Assembly: GCF_000315625.1 (NCBI RefSeq)
Contig: NW_005434638.1
Span: forward strand, 313,300-377,299
Reading direction: 5' to 3'
From: Guillardia theta CCMP2712
Taxonomy: Eukaryota > Cryptophyceae > Pyrenomonadales > Geminigeraceae
Length of the DNA stretch: 64,000 nucleotides
Both the position numbers and the translations under genes were made by a program. How positions within the stretch are numbered: the stretch's first letter is position 1; every line of letters begins with the position of its first letter. Below are positions 1-11,408 of this stretch, piece by piece. The notes below the pieces were generated by a model. The model was not told the DNA's origin and made no database searches. It saw nothing but the letters and a program-made list of their open reading frames with translations.

Positions 1-2
1 GC

Positions 3-209
3 CTCAAGCAAGAGATCCGCTACATCCGGGATGTGGAGATTGTGAGATTGCAGCGAACGCTCAGTGCAGTACAAGACACCATGGACCATGTGACAAGATC
101 CCTCGCAATGTGGTGTGATGACTCGGCTGACAGGTGCTATCCATCCTCGGCCCCGCCATCGGGGGCTACGGAGTCAGAGAGGATGAGGAGAGCTGAAACA
201 TTCTGGTAG
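3..209 (+). CDS. C-terminal fragment of an unrecognised protein
   Basis: The frame is open from the window edge to a TAG at 207-209 and codes for about 68 residues. The first half (KQEIRYIRDVEIVRLQRTL and onward) is charged and heptad-like, suggesting a short coiled coil. The tail is Pro/Ser-rich and then basic. A GT at 132 could also be a splice donor. I do not recognise the family. The 5' part lies outside the window. Confidence 0.3.
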   Translation, partial: LKQEIRYIRDVEIVRLQRTLSAVQDTMDHVTRSLAMWCDDSADRCYPSSAPPSGATESERMRRAETFW

Positions 210-843
210 AGCACGAAGACGAACGGGCCAGGGAGTCCCGGGGAGGCAGCTAGCATACTGAGCCAGCTGCTAGTAAAACTGCCAAATGTCTGCTGAACCT
301 CCTGCTGAACCCTTCCCGGGTAGTTCCGAAGTTCCCGAAAATGTTTTGATAATGAGCGGGGATGAGGGGAGGTTCTGGAATGATTCGGTGGTCGCCCAAC
401 GGTGGGTACCTGATTGTACTACCCTACCCCCTTTCACAGCTAATTATAGTGTAAAAGCACGGGTAGTGATATGGAATTGTCGTTCTACTCCACCGGTTTC
501 ACCACCGCGACAGAAGGTTTCCCGCCATCGGTTGCGCGCATGCGAGGGGTTTGTGGGTTGACGGAAGAGGGGGAGGAGGAGATGGGCGAGGAGGAACAGA
601 AGCATAACCATGAAATGAGAGCCAATGAGAAAGAGAAGGGCGGAAAGAGCTTACAAGATGAAACTTCTTAGGCATGCGATGATGCATTCTCAACGAATGG
701 AAGAAGCGATTACGCAAGGAGGACAGGAATTTCAGTGCTTTGAGCTCAGATAGGAATGTGCAGACCCTCCCAGACTCTTGTAGCTCTTAGTTGCCTGAAA
801 TGTTGGAAACGCTTTTGACTTTCTATCGTTCTCAGACCTCGTC
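210..843. other. Intergenic stretch, no gene seen
   Basis: It holds only short overlapping open frames without family likeness. It includes a small TACCCC-rich patch near 419-432 of the kind found in other intergenic parts of the window, and a purine-rich stretch at 560-650. The NudC start codon follows. Confidence 0.5.
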
Positions 844-2039
844 ATGGCTGGCAACACCAAGTACGATGACACACTCTTCGCCATGATGACTCAGCATGAG
901 AGTGAAATGGAGTTCCTGAACACAATTTTCGGATTTTTGCAACGTAGAACACAATGCTTCAATGGACCGAAGGTCTCCAATGTTTCGCTGCCATGTCCAT
1001 GGCATGACTTTCTCAACAGGCGGAAAACAACTTTCAGACGCTCATCAACACGCTCTCCCACCAGCTGGACGTTTACCGGAAAGCAGAGTATAAGAAGCAG
1101 CAGGGGATCGACGAAGATGACGAGGAGCTGAAGAAAATCGAAGAGGAGAAGAAAAAGAAGCAGCTTGCAGAAGAAAAAGCCGCTAAAGAGGTTCCTAAAA
1201 TAATTGTAACTCGCTGATTCCTGCCTGACGCTTGACCAGGCCAGGGAGCTGGCAGAGGCACGAAAGAAGGAGCAGGCGGAACGTGAAAAGTTGCGCAAAG
1301 CCAAAGAAGAAAGGGGAGAAATACCCAAAGAGCCTGAAGAACCCAAGGATAAGGAATCCGAAGACGAAGATGAAGGCGAAGACAATAAGGGGGCCAAGCC
1401 GATATCCAACGGAGGAGTCACGGACAAATACACCTGGACTCAGACGCTGTCGGAAGTGCAAGTAATCATCGATTCCCAGAAGCTAGGGTTGCCGCCTGGA
1501 GTTCCATTGAAATCTCGTGATCTTACGGTCTCGTTGACAAAGAAGAAGCTCAAGATTCAGTTGAAGGGGAAGGAGCCTCTTGTGGATGGTGAGCTTCATA
1601 AGGAGGTCAAGACTGACACTTTCATCTGGACTATCGGTGATGCTTCATTTCTCTTCTATTCCCCCCGAACTTTCGCTGAAACATGTTTCATCACAGAGGA
1701 TGCGAACCGGCTGGTGTTGAGCATGGACAAAGAGAACGGGATGGAATGGTGGAAATGCGTGATTATTGGAGACCCAGAGATCAACACTCGTAAAGTAGAG
1801 CCGGAGAACTCGTCGCTTTCAGATTTGGATGGCGATACTCGACAAACTGTTGAGAAGATGATGTTTGATCAGCGGCAAAAGGCAATGGGTCTTCCTACCA
1901 GGTAAGATCTCTCCTTTGATGTCCCGCTGTACCAGACTGACCATTCGATCATAGTGAAGAGCAGAAGAAACAAGACATGCTCAAGAAATTTATGGAGCAA
2001 CATCCAGAAATGGACTTTTCAAAGTGCAAGTTTAACTAG
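844..2039 (+). CDS. NUDC: Nuclear distribution protein NudC
   Basis: NudC is a conserved co-chaperone of Hsp90 linked to cytoplasmic dynein/LIS1 function and nuclear movement. Four exons fit in phase: 844-972, 1020-1190, 1240-1901 and 1955-2039, giving 348 residues (animal NudC is about 330). Seen in the sequence: an N-terminal segment of the NudC_N type ([23 protein letters not shown]), a Lys/Glu-rich coiled-coil middle, a CS (p23-like) domain around residues 190-290 with [11 protein letters not shown] at its start and [14 protein letters not shown] near its end, and the signature tail [24 protein letters not shown]. The tail and N-terminus make the identity secure. Introns are 38-53 bp. Confidence 0.94.
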
Positions 2040-2352
2040 ATCTGCTCGATGTCATAATAAAAGTGAAGTTAAGACACTCAAATCTTTGATGTGAAATGAT
2101 TGCACGAATAGAAATTATGATTGCACGAAGAGAAATTGAAACTGTGCAAACACATACTCTTCGATGTTGCCCTAGCCAACAGTTGAGTTTCCTCACAATC
2201 ATTGAATCCTTCATCAACTTGCTCTGGCTGTTTAGAAAGATGTTTCATTCCAAATGAACAAATCTCTCTTTAAAAAAATAAGGAAGAAAAGCGTCAATGG
2301 GATTCTGAGGTGCTTTGAGCGTGCAGCTGCAGAAACCAACTGCTCAATCATG

Positions 2353-2658
2353 TCAATACGGAGAAATGTACGGCAACTCCTTCACAGCTTTCCCGTGTCT
2401 GTATTCGACTGAATTTCCAGTTTTCTCATCAATCAGCATCACATCATTGCTGTAAGAGACATGAGAAGCCCACTTACTCTGCACAACAATCGTCAGAAGA
2501 CCCTCGGCAGTCGACAACAAGGCAATTAATTACCTGCTTCAACGATTCCATGAGTGGTTGGGAGGACTCTTGGAGAGTGCGGACACACATCTCGAACACC
2601 ATTTCAACAGCAGGCGGAAAGACGGCAGGGAAGCTCTTGATATACACGAGGAGAAGCG
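2353..2658 (-). CDS. 3' end of a small unrecognised gene
   Basis: Two exons (2534-2658 and 2353-2478) join in frame across a 55-bp GT-AG intron and end in TGA. They read LLLVYIKSFPAVFPPAVEMV, then a helix with MCVRTLQESSQPLMESLKQ, then SKWASHVSYSNDVMLIDEKTGN, ending KELPYISPY. The codon pattern looks coding but I do not recognise the family. The upstream acceptor would be a weak GAG, and no 5' exon or start codon is convincing in the C-rich DNA beyond. It may be a gene whose start I cannot see or a gene remnant. Confidence 0.4.
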
Positions 2659-3517
2659 CTCAAGCAAGTCAAGGAAAGGACAGACTCCTTCCTCCTGCCA
2701 TGCAGGACACCAACCCGAAATAGCTAATCATTACACAATCCGCCTCAGATACCTCCACCCCTACCGTCTGAACATTGCAATTCCCATGGCTACCCCTACT
2801 ATCATATAGTAACATTACCCCTGTTTGTTCACCCCCACCTCCTACAAAAACCTTCACCCTTCACCCCTGCCAAATGGCTTGAAATCACCCCTCCCCGCCT
2901 CCTTCTGAAATCTCTGGTCGTCCAAGAAGGCGGATCCTGCATGGAACGAGTCGAAGCGCTGGCAAGGCAGATGCAGGTTACCACCACCTCCTCCTCCTAC
3001 TCCACCTTCCCCCCCCCCCCCCCCCCTTTCACCACCACCACCCTCCTCCTTCTATGCCACGACCACCACCTCCTCCTCCTCCTACTACTACTACTACTAC
3101 CTATTACAACTACTACTAAGGATGCCAACTCATGCACCTCCTCCTCCTCCTCCTCCTCCCATGCCACCACCATCACCATCACCACCACTTCCTCCTCCCC
3201 CACCCCTCCCCTCCTTCATATACCACCACTGCCACCACTTCCTCCTCCTCCTCCTCCTAATTCCCCTCCTCTCCCTCCTCCTATACCACCACTGCCACCA
3301 CTTCCTCCTCCTCCTCCTCCTAATTCCCGTTCTCCCCCTCCTCCTATACCACCACCACCACCTCCTCCTCTTCTTCGTAAGTTCTCTTCCTAGTGTTGAC
3401 ATTCCCATACTATCCTCATCCTCCAATCGGATTTTGACTTGTATTCATCTCACCTCTAAAGTCACATGTATTGTTTCCCGCACATTACTCTCGTGCTTCC
3501 TGAGATCCCTGATCAGC
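2659..3517. repeat. Intergenic DNA with TACCCC patch and (CCT/CAC)n low-complexity tract
   Basis: From about 2755 to 2880 the DNA is rich in TACCCC/CACCCC runs. From about 2983 to 3377 it is a degenerate CCT/CCA/CAC trinucleotide tract, including two copies of a unit spanning ACCACTGCCACCACTTCC at about 3225 and 3290. Open frames here are Pro-rich artefacts of the repeat. The hydrolase start codon follows at 3518. Confidence 0.7.
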
Positions 3518-4141
3518 ATGACTGACCTGCACCCCCAGCAACCAGCGCCGATGCCGAATCCTGGAAAGAGACCACCCATCACTTCGCATGTCCTGGACTG
3601 TGGAGTTGGAAGGTGAACAGATCTCCCCCTGTCTTAGACTGAGAGCTACGGTCAGACCAGCCGCCGACCTCCTCGTCGTCCTCGAGCAGAAAGTTGCGAA
3701 CCAATGGCAGGAGGTTCCTTTCATTCTCCCCCGGCATGGGGACCTCTGACCGCAACCACTCTCTGGTAGATCGGTCGAGACAAAACCAACTCTGATGGAA
3801 GGTGTCCTAAGGTACTACTACATTTTGCTATGATGGCACGTCTGATCTCCTCTTCCTTCCTCCCTCTTCCTTGCCCTCTCATGATCTCTGCAGCTCCTCT
3901 CTGTGGACCACAAGCTGCAGCCAGGGATCTACCGCTGCACGTTCGACACGGCAGGATATTATGCTGCAAGTGGAGGGACTTGCTTCTACCCTGAAGTCAC
4001 CATCGCCTTTGTAAGCTGTGGCCCCTCTGTCTCCTTCTCCGCACTCACAGGTATCGTCAGGAGATCGTCAATGTCAACGAGCACTATCACATCCCTCTAC
4101 TGCTGAATCAGTATGGCTACAGCACGTACCGAGGCAGTTAA
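3518..4141 (+). CDS. uraH: 5-hydroxyisourate hydrolase (transthyretin-like family)
   Basis: Hydrolyses 5-hydroxyisourate to OHCU, the second step of urate breakdown. Exons 3518-3612, 3656-3713, 3770-3811, 3894-4010 and 4061-4141 are all in phase and give 130 residues, close to the usual size of about 115-135. Family marks: [14 protein letters not shown] near residue 25 (active-site His), [11 protein letters not shown] (conserved Arg), [36 protein letters not shown] (second catalytic His) and the C-terminal YRGS that separates these enzymes from transthyretin. It is a stand-alone domain. No OHCU decarboxylase is fused upstream and no clear peroxisomal signal is seen. Its TAA directly abuts the TAG of the convergent gene. 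Confidence 0.94.
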
Positions 4142-7100
4142 CTAGTTTACATGGCTCCTTGGCTGGCGAGGATGGACAGCATTGCGTCGGACTGCACGAG
4201 GGAATGAGGTCGAGGATCGAAGAGGCAGGAAACGTACCGATTGGGAGAGAGGGATAGCCTCCGTTCTGAGGTCCAGCGCTGCAAGGAAGCCCTCTCTCTC
4301 TTTCGCTACCACTGACATCTGCAACAACAGAATAAACAACTCTGATCGTGTCAGCGTGCAGTAGTCGAGGACCTGCTCCTCGCTCAAGGCTTGCAGCTTG
4401 ATCAGCTCGTCGATGATCTCCACCTCTCGTTTCTTCTCCGCCCGCTGCTTCACAGCTTCCTCGTCGTATCGCATGTACTTCTTCAACGCTTCCCTCTCAT
4501 CTCCTTCCTCCCTTGACAGCGCGTACAAGTCCGCTGCCTTGGTTTTCATAGGAAGGCTCTCTCTTCCGTCGATGATCCTCATCAGGTCCTCGTGGTTCTG
4601 TCGCTCCGTAAACTTGCTCTCCTGCTCCTCCTGGGATTTCCCGGAGAGGATCTCCGGGCGTTCCAGAAGAATGTCGCTGTACGCTTTGAACGAGATCTCA
4701 GCTACCTTGACGGTCCCCTGGCAGCGGAGGGTACACGGCCATGGCTCTCCGAAGAAGAGCTGTCTCTCTCCAACGACGCTCTTTGGCTCCTGAATGTGTC
4801 CGAGGATTGTTCCGTATTGCTCTAGAGCAATCAGGCCAAGCTCCTTGTTCAGCTTCCGAACAGTGAATGCCTCCTCCGCCTCCTCCGCCTCCTCCTCCGA
4901 GGAAGGTTCGGACGGGTGTGATTTGGGCGTCATGGGAGCCTTTCCCTTACTCAGCAGAGCCTCGAGCGAATTCTTCTTGGGCTCCCGCTGCTGGGACTCG
5001 GTCAGCCTGTGCACGACCAAGGTCCCAGCAAGCAGTATGTACAAGGAACGAGCTCTCCTTCCGTCCTGCTCCTCATCCTCTCCCTGGTGGGCCAGGACCG
5101 AAGACGGCTGCAGCACAAGCACCTGGCTCGCTTCTGCCAGCCTCCTCCTCTCGTGACTGTAGAGATGCTTGAAGAGGTACGAGGAGCAGGTGTCGATCGA
5201 CTCGATCAGAGGCTGCACGAGGGACTCACTCATTTTCTTGATCTCGATTTCTCTCCACCCCGGGCTGTTATGATCGACAGCAGGAACGAACTTCTCAAAG
5301 TGTTTCTTGTAGATCTTCTCAAACTCGGGCAGCAGGTGGGGATATCTCATCGTGAAGTACTGTCGTGCTGTGATGAATTTCCCGCTCCCAGCATACAAGG
5401 GTCTTCTTTCCAGCTGGATGTTCTGACAAGTGAAGTCACCTCGTGACTCAGGTACATGTTGCAGTGAAAACCTTTCCAGAAGTTAAGAGGTCGCCGACCT
5501 TGATGTACATTTGCTGCCCCTGAAAGACCTTCTCGGTGAAGTGCAGTTCCGCTACAGCATCGGTTCCCTGACATTTACAGAGTTAGCACTCGTACTTGGC
5601 ATTTCGAGCAACACTTGCCTCTGGGACGACATCTCCTATCGCAACAAAGCAAGCTTCACCTTCCTCAAGCTCTGAAAGCTCATCCTTCAGCTTCACAACT
5701 CCAGTTGTTACACTCACTGTCAGATTGAACTATCTTCCTGTGCCCGTAGCCATCGCGTATCTTGATCGCATACCCTTCACAGCGTATGTCAGCAAGTGTG
5801 CTTCTGCCTCAAATGCTTCACCTCGCACGCTAGCAGTCGGGACATCGAGCTCGACGTACTTGTAGCCTGGCAGAATCTTCTTGGCGACAGGCTCAGAGCC
5901 CTTGAGCAACGCCAGGACCTCATCCTAAGAGAACCGTCAGGTGCTAGACTGATCTCAGTCTGTCGACTTACCCGAGCACCCGATGACTCCCTCACGGAAA
6001 AGATAGGCGAGGCGATGGGTGTTGAGCGAGCGCGGAGGGGGGAGTGAAGCGATCTCGATGGGTCGCCTCTCCAGAACGTCGCGTCCTCTAGCGCTGGCTC
6101 GACTGACATCGGAGAGAAAGGCACCTGCCTCACGCCGCTCGTGAACGTGTTGTTCAAGGAGGAGAGGTTCTGGGGTTCAGGGCTGGCGTTGGACTTGGGA
6201 TACAAGATGTCCTACGTGACTAGGTCAGGGCCCTTGGCACGCGGAGGACTTGGCAACCTTGAAGGGTCTTGTCTTGAGTCTGATGGATCCCGCCTCTTGG
6301 TGTGACGAGCAGACGCTGCTCACGGCTCGATTGAACGTCACGCTCACGATCTCTCCCCATCTGCTGTCGTGAGGAGCCTGAGGCTTCCGCTCTGATGACT
6401 CGGGTCTTGGCAGCCATGTCAGAGGTCGTCAGAGCTTCAACTTCATCCCTCACCTTCGAAATCGATCGCCGTCCTGTTTGACTCTTTGAGAACTTTGCTT
6501 GACATTATCGGACTTGTCAGCATTTTTAAGGATGGTGCTCGTGATGTTCAAGTCTGTCATCGGAAAGTTTCCAGCCCATCCTTGCTTTCGGCGCTAGAGC
6601 TACAAGTAAAGAGATTGGATGCAGCTTGATGATATTGATCTCACCTGATTCGAGCTCGAGATGTTTCCTACTATCACTGACTTCCAGATGTTCTCCATTT
6701 TCTCTTTCAGCCCCGGTCGGTACCCTCCGCCAGCTCCTTTCTGAGACATCGTGATGGTGGGGATGAATCGGTCCAAGAAAACCATGACTCTGAACTCGCA
6801 CTTGTCTACCCCGCTCATCATCTGCACGTGATACTTCCCCAGCGTGTAGTTGTTGTCAGTCGGCAGAACTTTCAGGTTCGTTTTTACATGCCAAACACAT
6901 TTGTCTTTGGTAGGATACCCCAGCTCTGGGATGCGGATGTCCGGGGTGATGAAGCAATCTGGGTTTCCTTGGTCGACAGCAAGAGAGATTGCAAGGTAAT
7001 GTGGCACGAAACTTCTCTTGTTTCCAGCGTTCAGAACTTTCATGTCAGACACATCGATCAAAAATTCTTTCGCGTCGTATTCTAACAAGCACATGGTCAG

Positions 7101-7759
7101 TAAAGCGGGAGGCTTAGGAGTCATCTCACTCTCTAGGGTGACCAAAAGTCCATCTTTCTTGTTGATAGGAATTTTCTCTGTTGTTTTCGTGCTCAGCCCC
7201 TTCTTTGCCTGATTGACCAACATTCACTTCTCAAGCCATTGATACAGCAACACACCTTCAGTTTCATGTATTCTTTATCGATCTGAGCAGTCTGACTGTC
7301 CTCTAGAGGAGCACTTATGTTGATCGATTCGTTAGGTCTAGCAGCTGTGCTCTTCATCTTCACCCTTCTGAACCCGCTCTGTGTGACTGTCGTGAACATA
7401 GAACGGTGCCTAGACCTGAAAGTTGAGATTTGAGTTTCTCCAATTTGTTCAACACAAACATGGCAAGGAGCAGCATGTGAGCACTTACTGTGCCTCTTGA
7501 AATCTGATTCGTTTCCTGATGCCTCGGGCAATATCTTTAGCTCCAAGAATGCTCTGGTAACATATTGAGAACTTCGAATCGTGAAGCAAGGAGCTCTCAC
7601 GCCGAAGTCAAACTCTTCCGATGTCCTTCGTGAGCTTCTTCCTTTCTTCGTCATCTGAATACTTCCTCGCCTGCTCGTTGCTCCTTCCTCCTCATCCTCC
7701 TCTCCTCCTTCCCCCTCCCCCTCCCCACCTCCCCCAGCTGGTGCTCCACTTGCTTGCAT
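4142..7759 (-). CDS. Large protein with cyclic-nucleotide-binding-like domain, otherwise unrecognised
   Basis: Nine exons join in frame: 7256-7415, 6645-7208, 6454-6593, 6258-6405, 5972-6211, 5781-5924, 5619-5729, 5472-5567 and 4142-5422. They code for about 960 residues. A 5' exon at 7489-7759 (Gly/Glu-rich, start ATG 7757-7759) probably adds about 90 more, but its junction to 7415 is out of phase, so the true start is unsettled. The last exon has a CNB-type beta-roll (ASQVLVLQPSSVLAHQGE, SLYILLAGTLVVHR, YGTILGHI, FFGEPWPCTLRCQGTVKVAE) interrupted by an acidic loop. The canonical phosphate-binding cassette is not clear, so nucleotide binding is doubtful. The rest (about 600 residues) contains beta-rich segments without known family. 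The intron at 5568-5618 is GC-AG. Stop TAG is at 4142-4144. Confidence 0.72.
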
Positions 7760-8698
7760 AGGACGACCACAGCAACCGTTCCTGACCACCCCTACCCCCT
7801 CCCTCACTCTCCTAATAACAAAAACAACGAAAATACCCTATATCTTCGTACTACCCTCTTGACTTCAGTACCCCTTTTAATTCCATTAAAAGTACCCCTG
7901 AATGACTTAAGCAAAAAAGGGATGCTACCGGTAAAAATCACCTTGTAAAACCCTCCAGGGGAGCGGATCTGAAAGCCTTCAAGATGGGGGTGGGTGTACC
8001 CACAGTACCCGTAGCCCAATATGGGGTTGGTGAAGTTTCACCAATCGATGGTGGGTCAATCTCTGATTACCGGTATCTAATACATGCAAAACACGGACTT
8101 TGATACGGGTAGGTAGCGGAAGCTGGAGGAGGGGGAGGGGTTTTTCCGTTTGTCAGAGCATGGAGGGTGGGGTAGTCACAGGACCTCAAAGGGTTTGGGG
8201 GCAATACCGGTGTGCAATGGAACTGGGACGGCGATGGAAAGGAGGAGGGGGGGAGAGGAGGAGTGGGGGAGGAGAGGAGACGATGGAAAATGAATGAAGA
8301 CAACTCCGCAACAGTGAAAAGTTTTCACATTGAACAACAGACAATGATGCTCCTGAAGTATAAGATATTCAGTTGCATGGTGCGGGCGGCGGTTGAACGC
8401 GACGTTGAAATGTCACGATAAATACCTGCAGTCCATAGCAGCCAGCACACCTTGTCGAAAGTCAAGTGAAACCAAGTTCATCCCATTGCTTGTTTCCAAG
8501 AGGAAAGCGTTCCGAAGTGAATCGAATTGCTGTTTGAAGAGTGCATAAGTTTCATTTACGATGCCTATCTTCGTTGGACACAACTCTAATCGTATTGTGA
8601 ACGAGTCCATGGCTCAAATGGAGAATTCTGAAGGTACACATGACTGGATAGTTACGCATGAGTGTTGACTAGCTGGAGCAGGAACACGAGTGGGGCGA
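7760..8698. other. Intergenic island rich in TACCCC/GGGGTA motifs
   Basis: From 7785 to 7880 the plus strand has repeated TACCCC-type words, turning into GGGGTGGGTGTACCC words around 7955-8030, then a purine-rich stretch at 8120-8290. It separates two divergently transcribed genes and so must hold both promoters. I see no TATA box or conserved site I can name. Short open frames at 8413-8610 do not look coding. Confidence 0.5.
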
Positions 8699-10905
8699 AT
8701 GACAAGGTTTGCCTCGTTCAGAACACGGATCACAGCACACAAGATCGAGAACCCAGATGTAGGGGTGAGATTGCTTCTCGACGTGTGTTGTTACATGTTG
8801 ACATGGATACCCAAGAGTCCTCTGTGGAAATTCCTGGAAGACAACGACTCTAGCAAAGCTGCCTGGTGGTGGTCCATCCTCTCTATCTGCGTCATTGCAA
8901 TCAACTCTGTATCATTCGTCGTGGAGAGCCAGCCCAACTTGTGAGAACCGTGCCCGACGACCCATCTCCTCTAGTTGTTGATGATTGCTCAACGAATCAT
9001 CTCTTCTTCTCCTCTTCTTCTTGATGATTGCTGAACGAATCATCTCTTCTCCTCCTCTTCTTCTTGATGATTGCTGAACGAATCATCTCTTCATTTCTAG
9101 TTGTTGATGGTTGTGCAGCTGCTGTGGTAACTACACCCTGATCTGGGACATCATCAACTGGGTTTGCCTTGGATTCTTCACGATCGAGTACGGGCTTCGG
9201 TTCTATTCGTGCCCGCTGTCGTATGGCTTGACCGGACCAAGGATGAGGGAAGCTGCTGTGTACGATCAGATGAAGGAAACTGGCAAGGTAGAGTCCATAT
9301 TGCCTTGTCCTCACCTCATGTTGTGCATCGCAGTACAAGAGTGCTATTTTCTGGCAGTTCCTTGTGAGATCGCGGATTCGTTTCTTCCTGAATTTTCAAA
9401 ATCTGATCGACATCACGGCAATCCTTCCATTCTACGTGCAGCTCATGGTAGGTGAAGTGAACGTTGACATCAGTGGCTGACGAATATTGTCTGCAAGCTG
9501 ACAAACCCCGGTCCTGGGCTGAGATTTATTAGAGTCATACGTATTGTGCGTATCTTCCGACTGCTGAAGATTGGCAAGTACTCCAAGGGACTGAAGCTCT
9601 TGATGAACACGATGAAGAAGAGCATGAAAGCTCTGAGCTCCCTGGCTCTAGTGATGATACTCCTGGTTGTCATCATGTCAACGATCATATGGATGCTTGA
9701 GAGAGGGGTGTGGTGCGATGAAAGCAACAATTACTGCAGCGGATCAGGAGTCGATGAAGAAGGGAATTTCACTGCTGGATGGTATTACTACGTAGGAGCG
9801 TTTCAAGGATCGACGTACTCGGAGGGCTGCAGCACTGCTCCCTACTGCAGACAGCCGAGCAAGTTCACGAGCATCTTCCCATCAACTTGTACGGCCCTCC
9901 TGTGATGTCAGAGACTTGTACTGACACAGGTATGACAGACTGGACCCTCACAACCATCACAACTACCGGTACTTGAGTGCTCTGCCACCCTCCATGTGCT
10001 CATTCTGGCTCCTCAGGGTACGGGGATATGTACCCTCACACCCCTACCGGGAAGGTGCTCGGTTGTATCGTCATGCTGGCGGGACTTTTGCTTCTTGCCC
10101 TGCCGGTCACGGTGATGACCATCGTGCTCGATGATCGAATGCATGCTGAACGCGCTTGTTTGCCGGCGTCAGGTCATCAGCGGCAACTTTGCAACGGAGT
10201 ATGCCTCGGAAGAGTTGATCCGGCTGGTGAAGGAGGAGAAGAAGCAGAAACAGCTGGAGGAGATTCAAAGATGGGAGCAAGAGTTTGATCATTCCATGAG
10301 CCAGGCGCCGGCATCCTTCGCTCGGTACTGTCACTCTCCCTCTCTCCTCCTGCCATTGTTGTTTCTCACAGTGAACGCGACAGGGGCAACCGCATGCTCT
10401 CCATGCCCGTAACTCCCACATGTACAAGTTTGACGAAGACGTCTGTGGACCTGACTTGTCTCCCAGCAAACACCGCCTCTTTCGTCTCACCGTCCAATGG
10501 CACGCACAACGAGGATGAATCTGCTGAAGAGAATCTAGGAGAGAATCATCATTCGAACGGCAGAGCACCCATCAAGTCGCTCTCCATGCCGACGGACCTG
10601 ATCCTCTCCGCGCCTTCACCAGAGCTGTATGTCATCGGCAAACGCTTTGGGGACGAAAGTGATCCACAGGGTGCTTCTCTCCTCCCTCCTCCTCCTCCCA
10701 GAGTTCGACTCGGAAGCGTGGACTTCAGCGACCAGATCAACGAGTTGATGCGCCAGCATCTCAACTTGCTCATGGCAGAGCTCGAGGTGAGGACGATTGA
10801 CCCCCTGGCCCTCCCCTGACATGTCGCCCTCAGGACCTGCTGGTCGAGAAAACCAAGGACATAGTGTCGGCCGTGTTGGAGGAGGAGGCCAAGGCTGAGC
10901 CCTGA
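8699..10905 (+). CDS. Voltage-gated potassium channel, Shaker (Kv) type
   Basis: Six-transmembrane, one-pore K+ channel subunit that would act as a plasma-membrane tetramer. Exons 8699-8940, 9119-9287, 9334-9447, 9498-9888, 9939-9968, 10017-10123, 10173-10324, 10372-10786 and 10834-10905 are all in phase, giving 563 residues. S1 is AAWWWSILSICVIAINSVSF. S2/S3 contain LGFFTIEYGLRF and NLIDITAILPFY. S4 (about residue 183) has Arg every third residue (RVIRIVRIFRLLK). S5 and the pore helix lead to the filter TLTTITTTGYGDMYP. S6 has ALPVTVM, close to the Kv PVP-type hinge. The linker between S5 and the pore is Cys-rich and unusually long. There is no T1 tetramerisation domain before S1. The C-terminal tail is a charged coiled-coil stretch plus a Pro-rich segment. 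ATG 8699 is the first in-frame ATG near S1, but an earlier exon is possible. Confidence 0.92.
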
Positions 10906-11408
10906 CGGGAAGGAGTCTAGGGGCACAAACTTGTAACATAACTTGTTGGTCATCCTTTGGATGAGATTTTCGCTGAATTTGTTAAATTTCCGAGGGAAAG
11001 AAGTTGGAGTTTCACTGATTGCAAGGAGGATGGAAACGAAAATCAGGTTCAATCTGTGTCTGAGCCAATGGGGAAGCGAAAGCACATCAGCCTAGCTGCT
11101 TCAGCGGCTACTTGTCCTTTATTGTACAAAGATGTCAGGAGCACGTCTTCGCATTCAACGCTTTTCAATCACTTCTTCGAACTCGGAAGTTTATGGTCTT
11201 GGATTTCTCTATCATCCCGTCGTAATCACAAGGATCTTCACCCCCCAATCTGCACGGTCGTTAGAGATTGGAACTGATCGGTTGCAGAAGAGAGGTGGCA
11301 AGGGAGAGATCGAGGAAGGAGGACGAGGAAGGAGAGAAGACCTCCTTGGCAGACAATCTCGTCCAACCCTGTCTCAGCCTCAGCAGTGCTCACATACATC
11401 GTTAACGT
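10906..11408. other. Intergenic stretch between convergent genes, nothing recognised
   Basis: About 500 bp between the channel stop codon and the CRAL-TRIO stop codon. Only short open frames without coding character are present. Confidence 0.5.

Noticed and set aside
3-209. First frame as the C-terminus of a dynein heavy chain
   Set aside because: A faint likeness to the LKQE helix of dynein C-termini exists, but the following residues do not match and there is no supporting upstream sequence.
2941-3393. Pro/Thr/Ser-rich 150-codon open frame
   Set aside because: It is the translation of the CCT/CAC low-complexity tract. I also tested whether its first bases (MERVEALARQMQ) form a 5' exon of the hydrolase gene, but the splice phase does not match.
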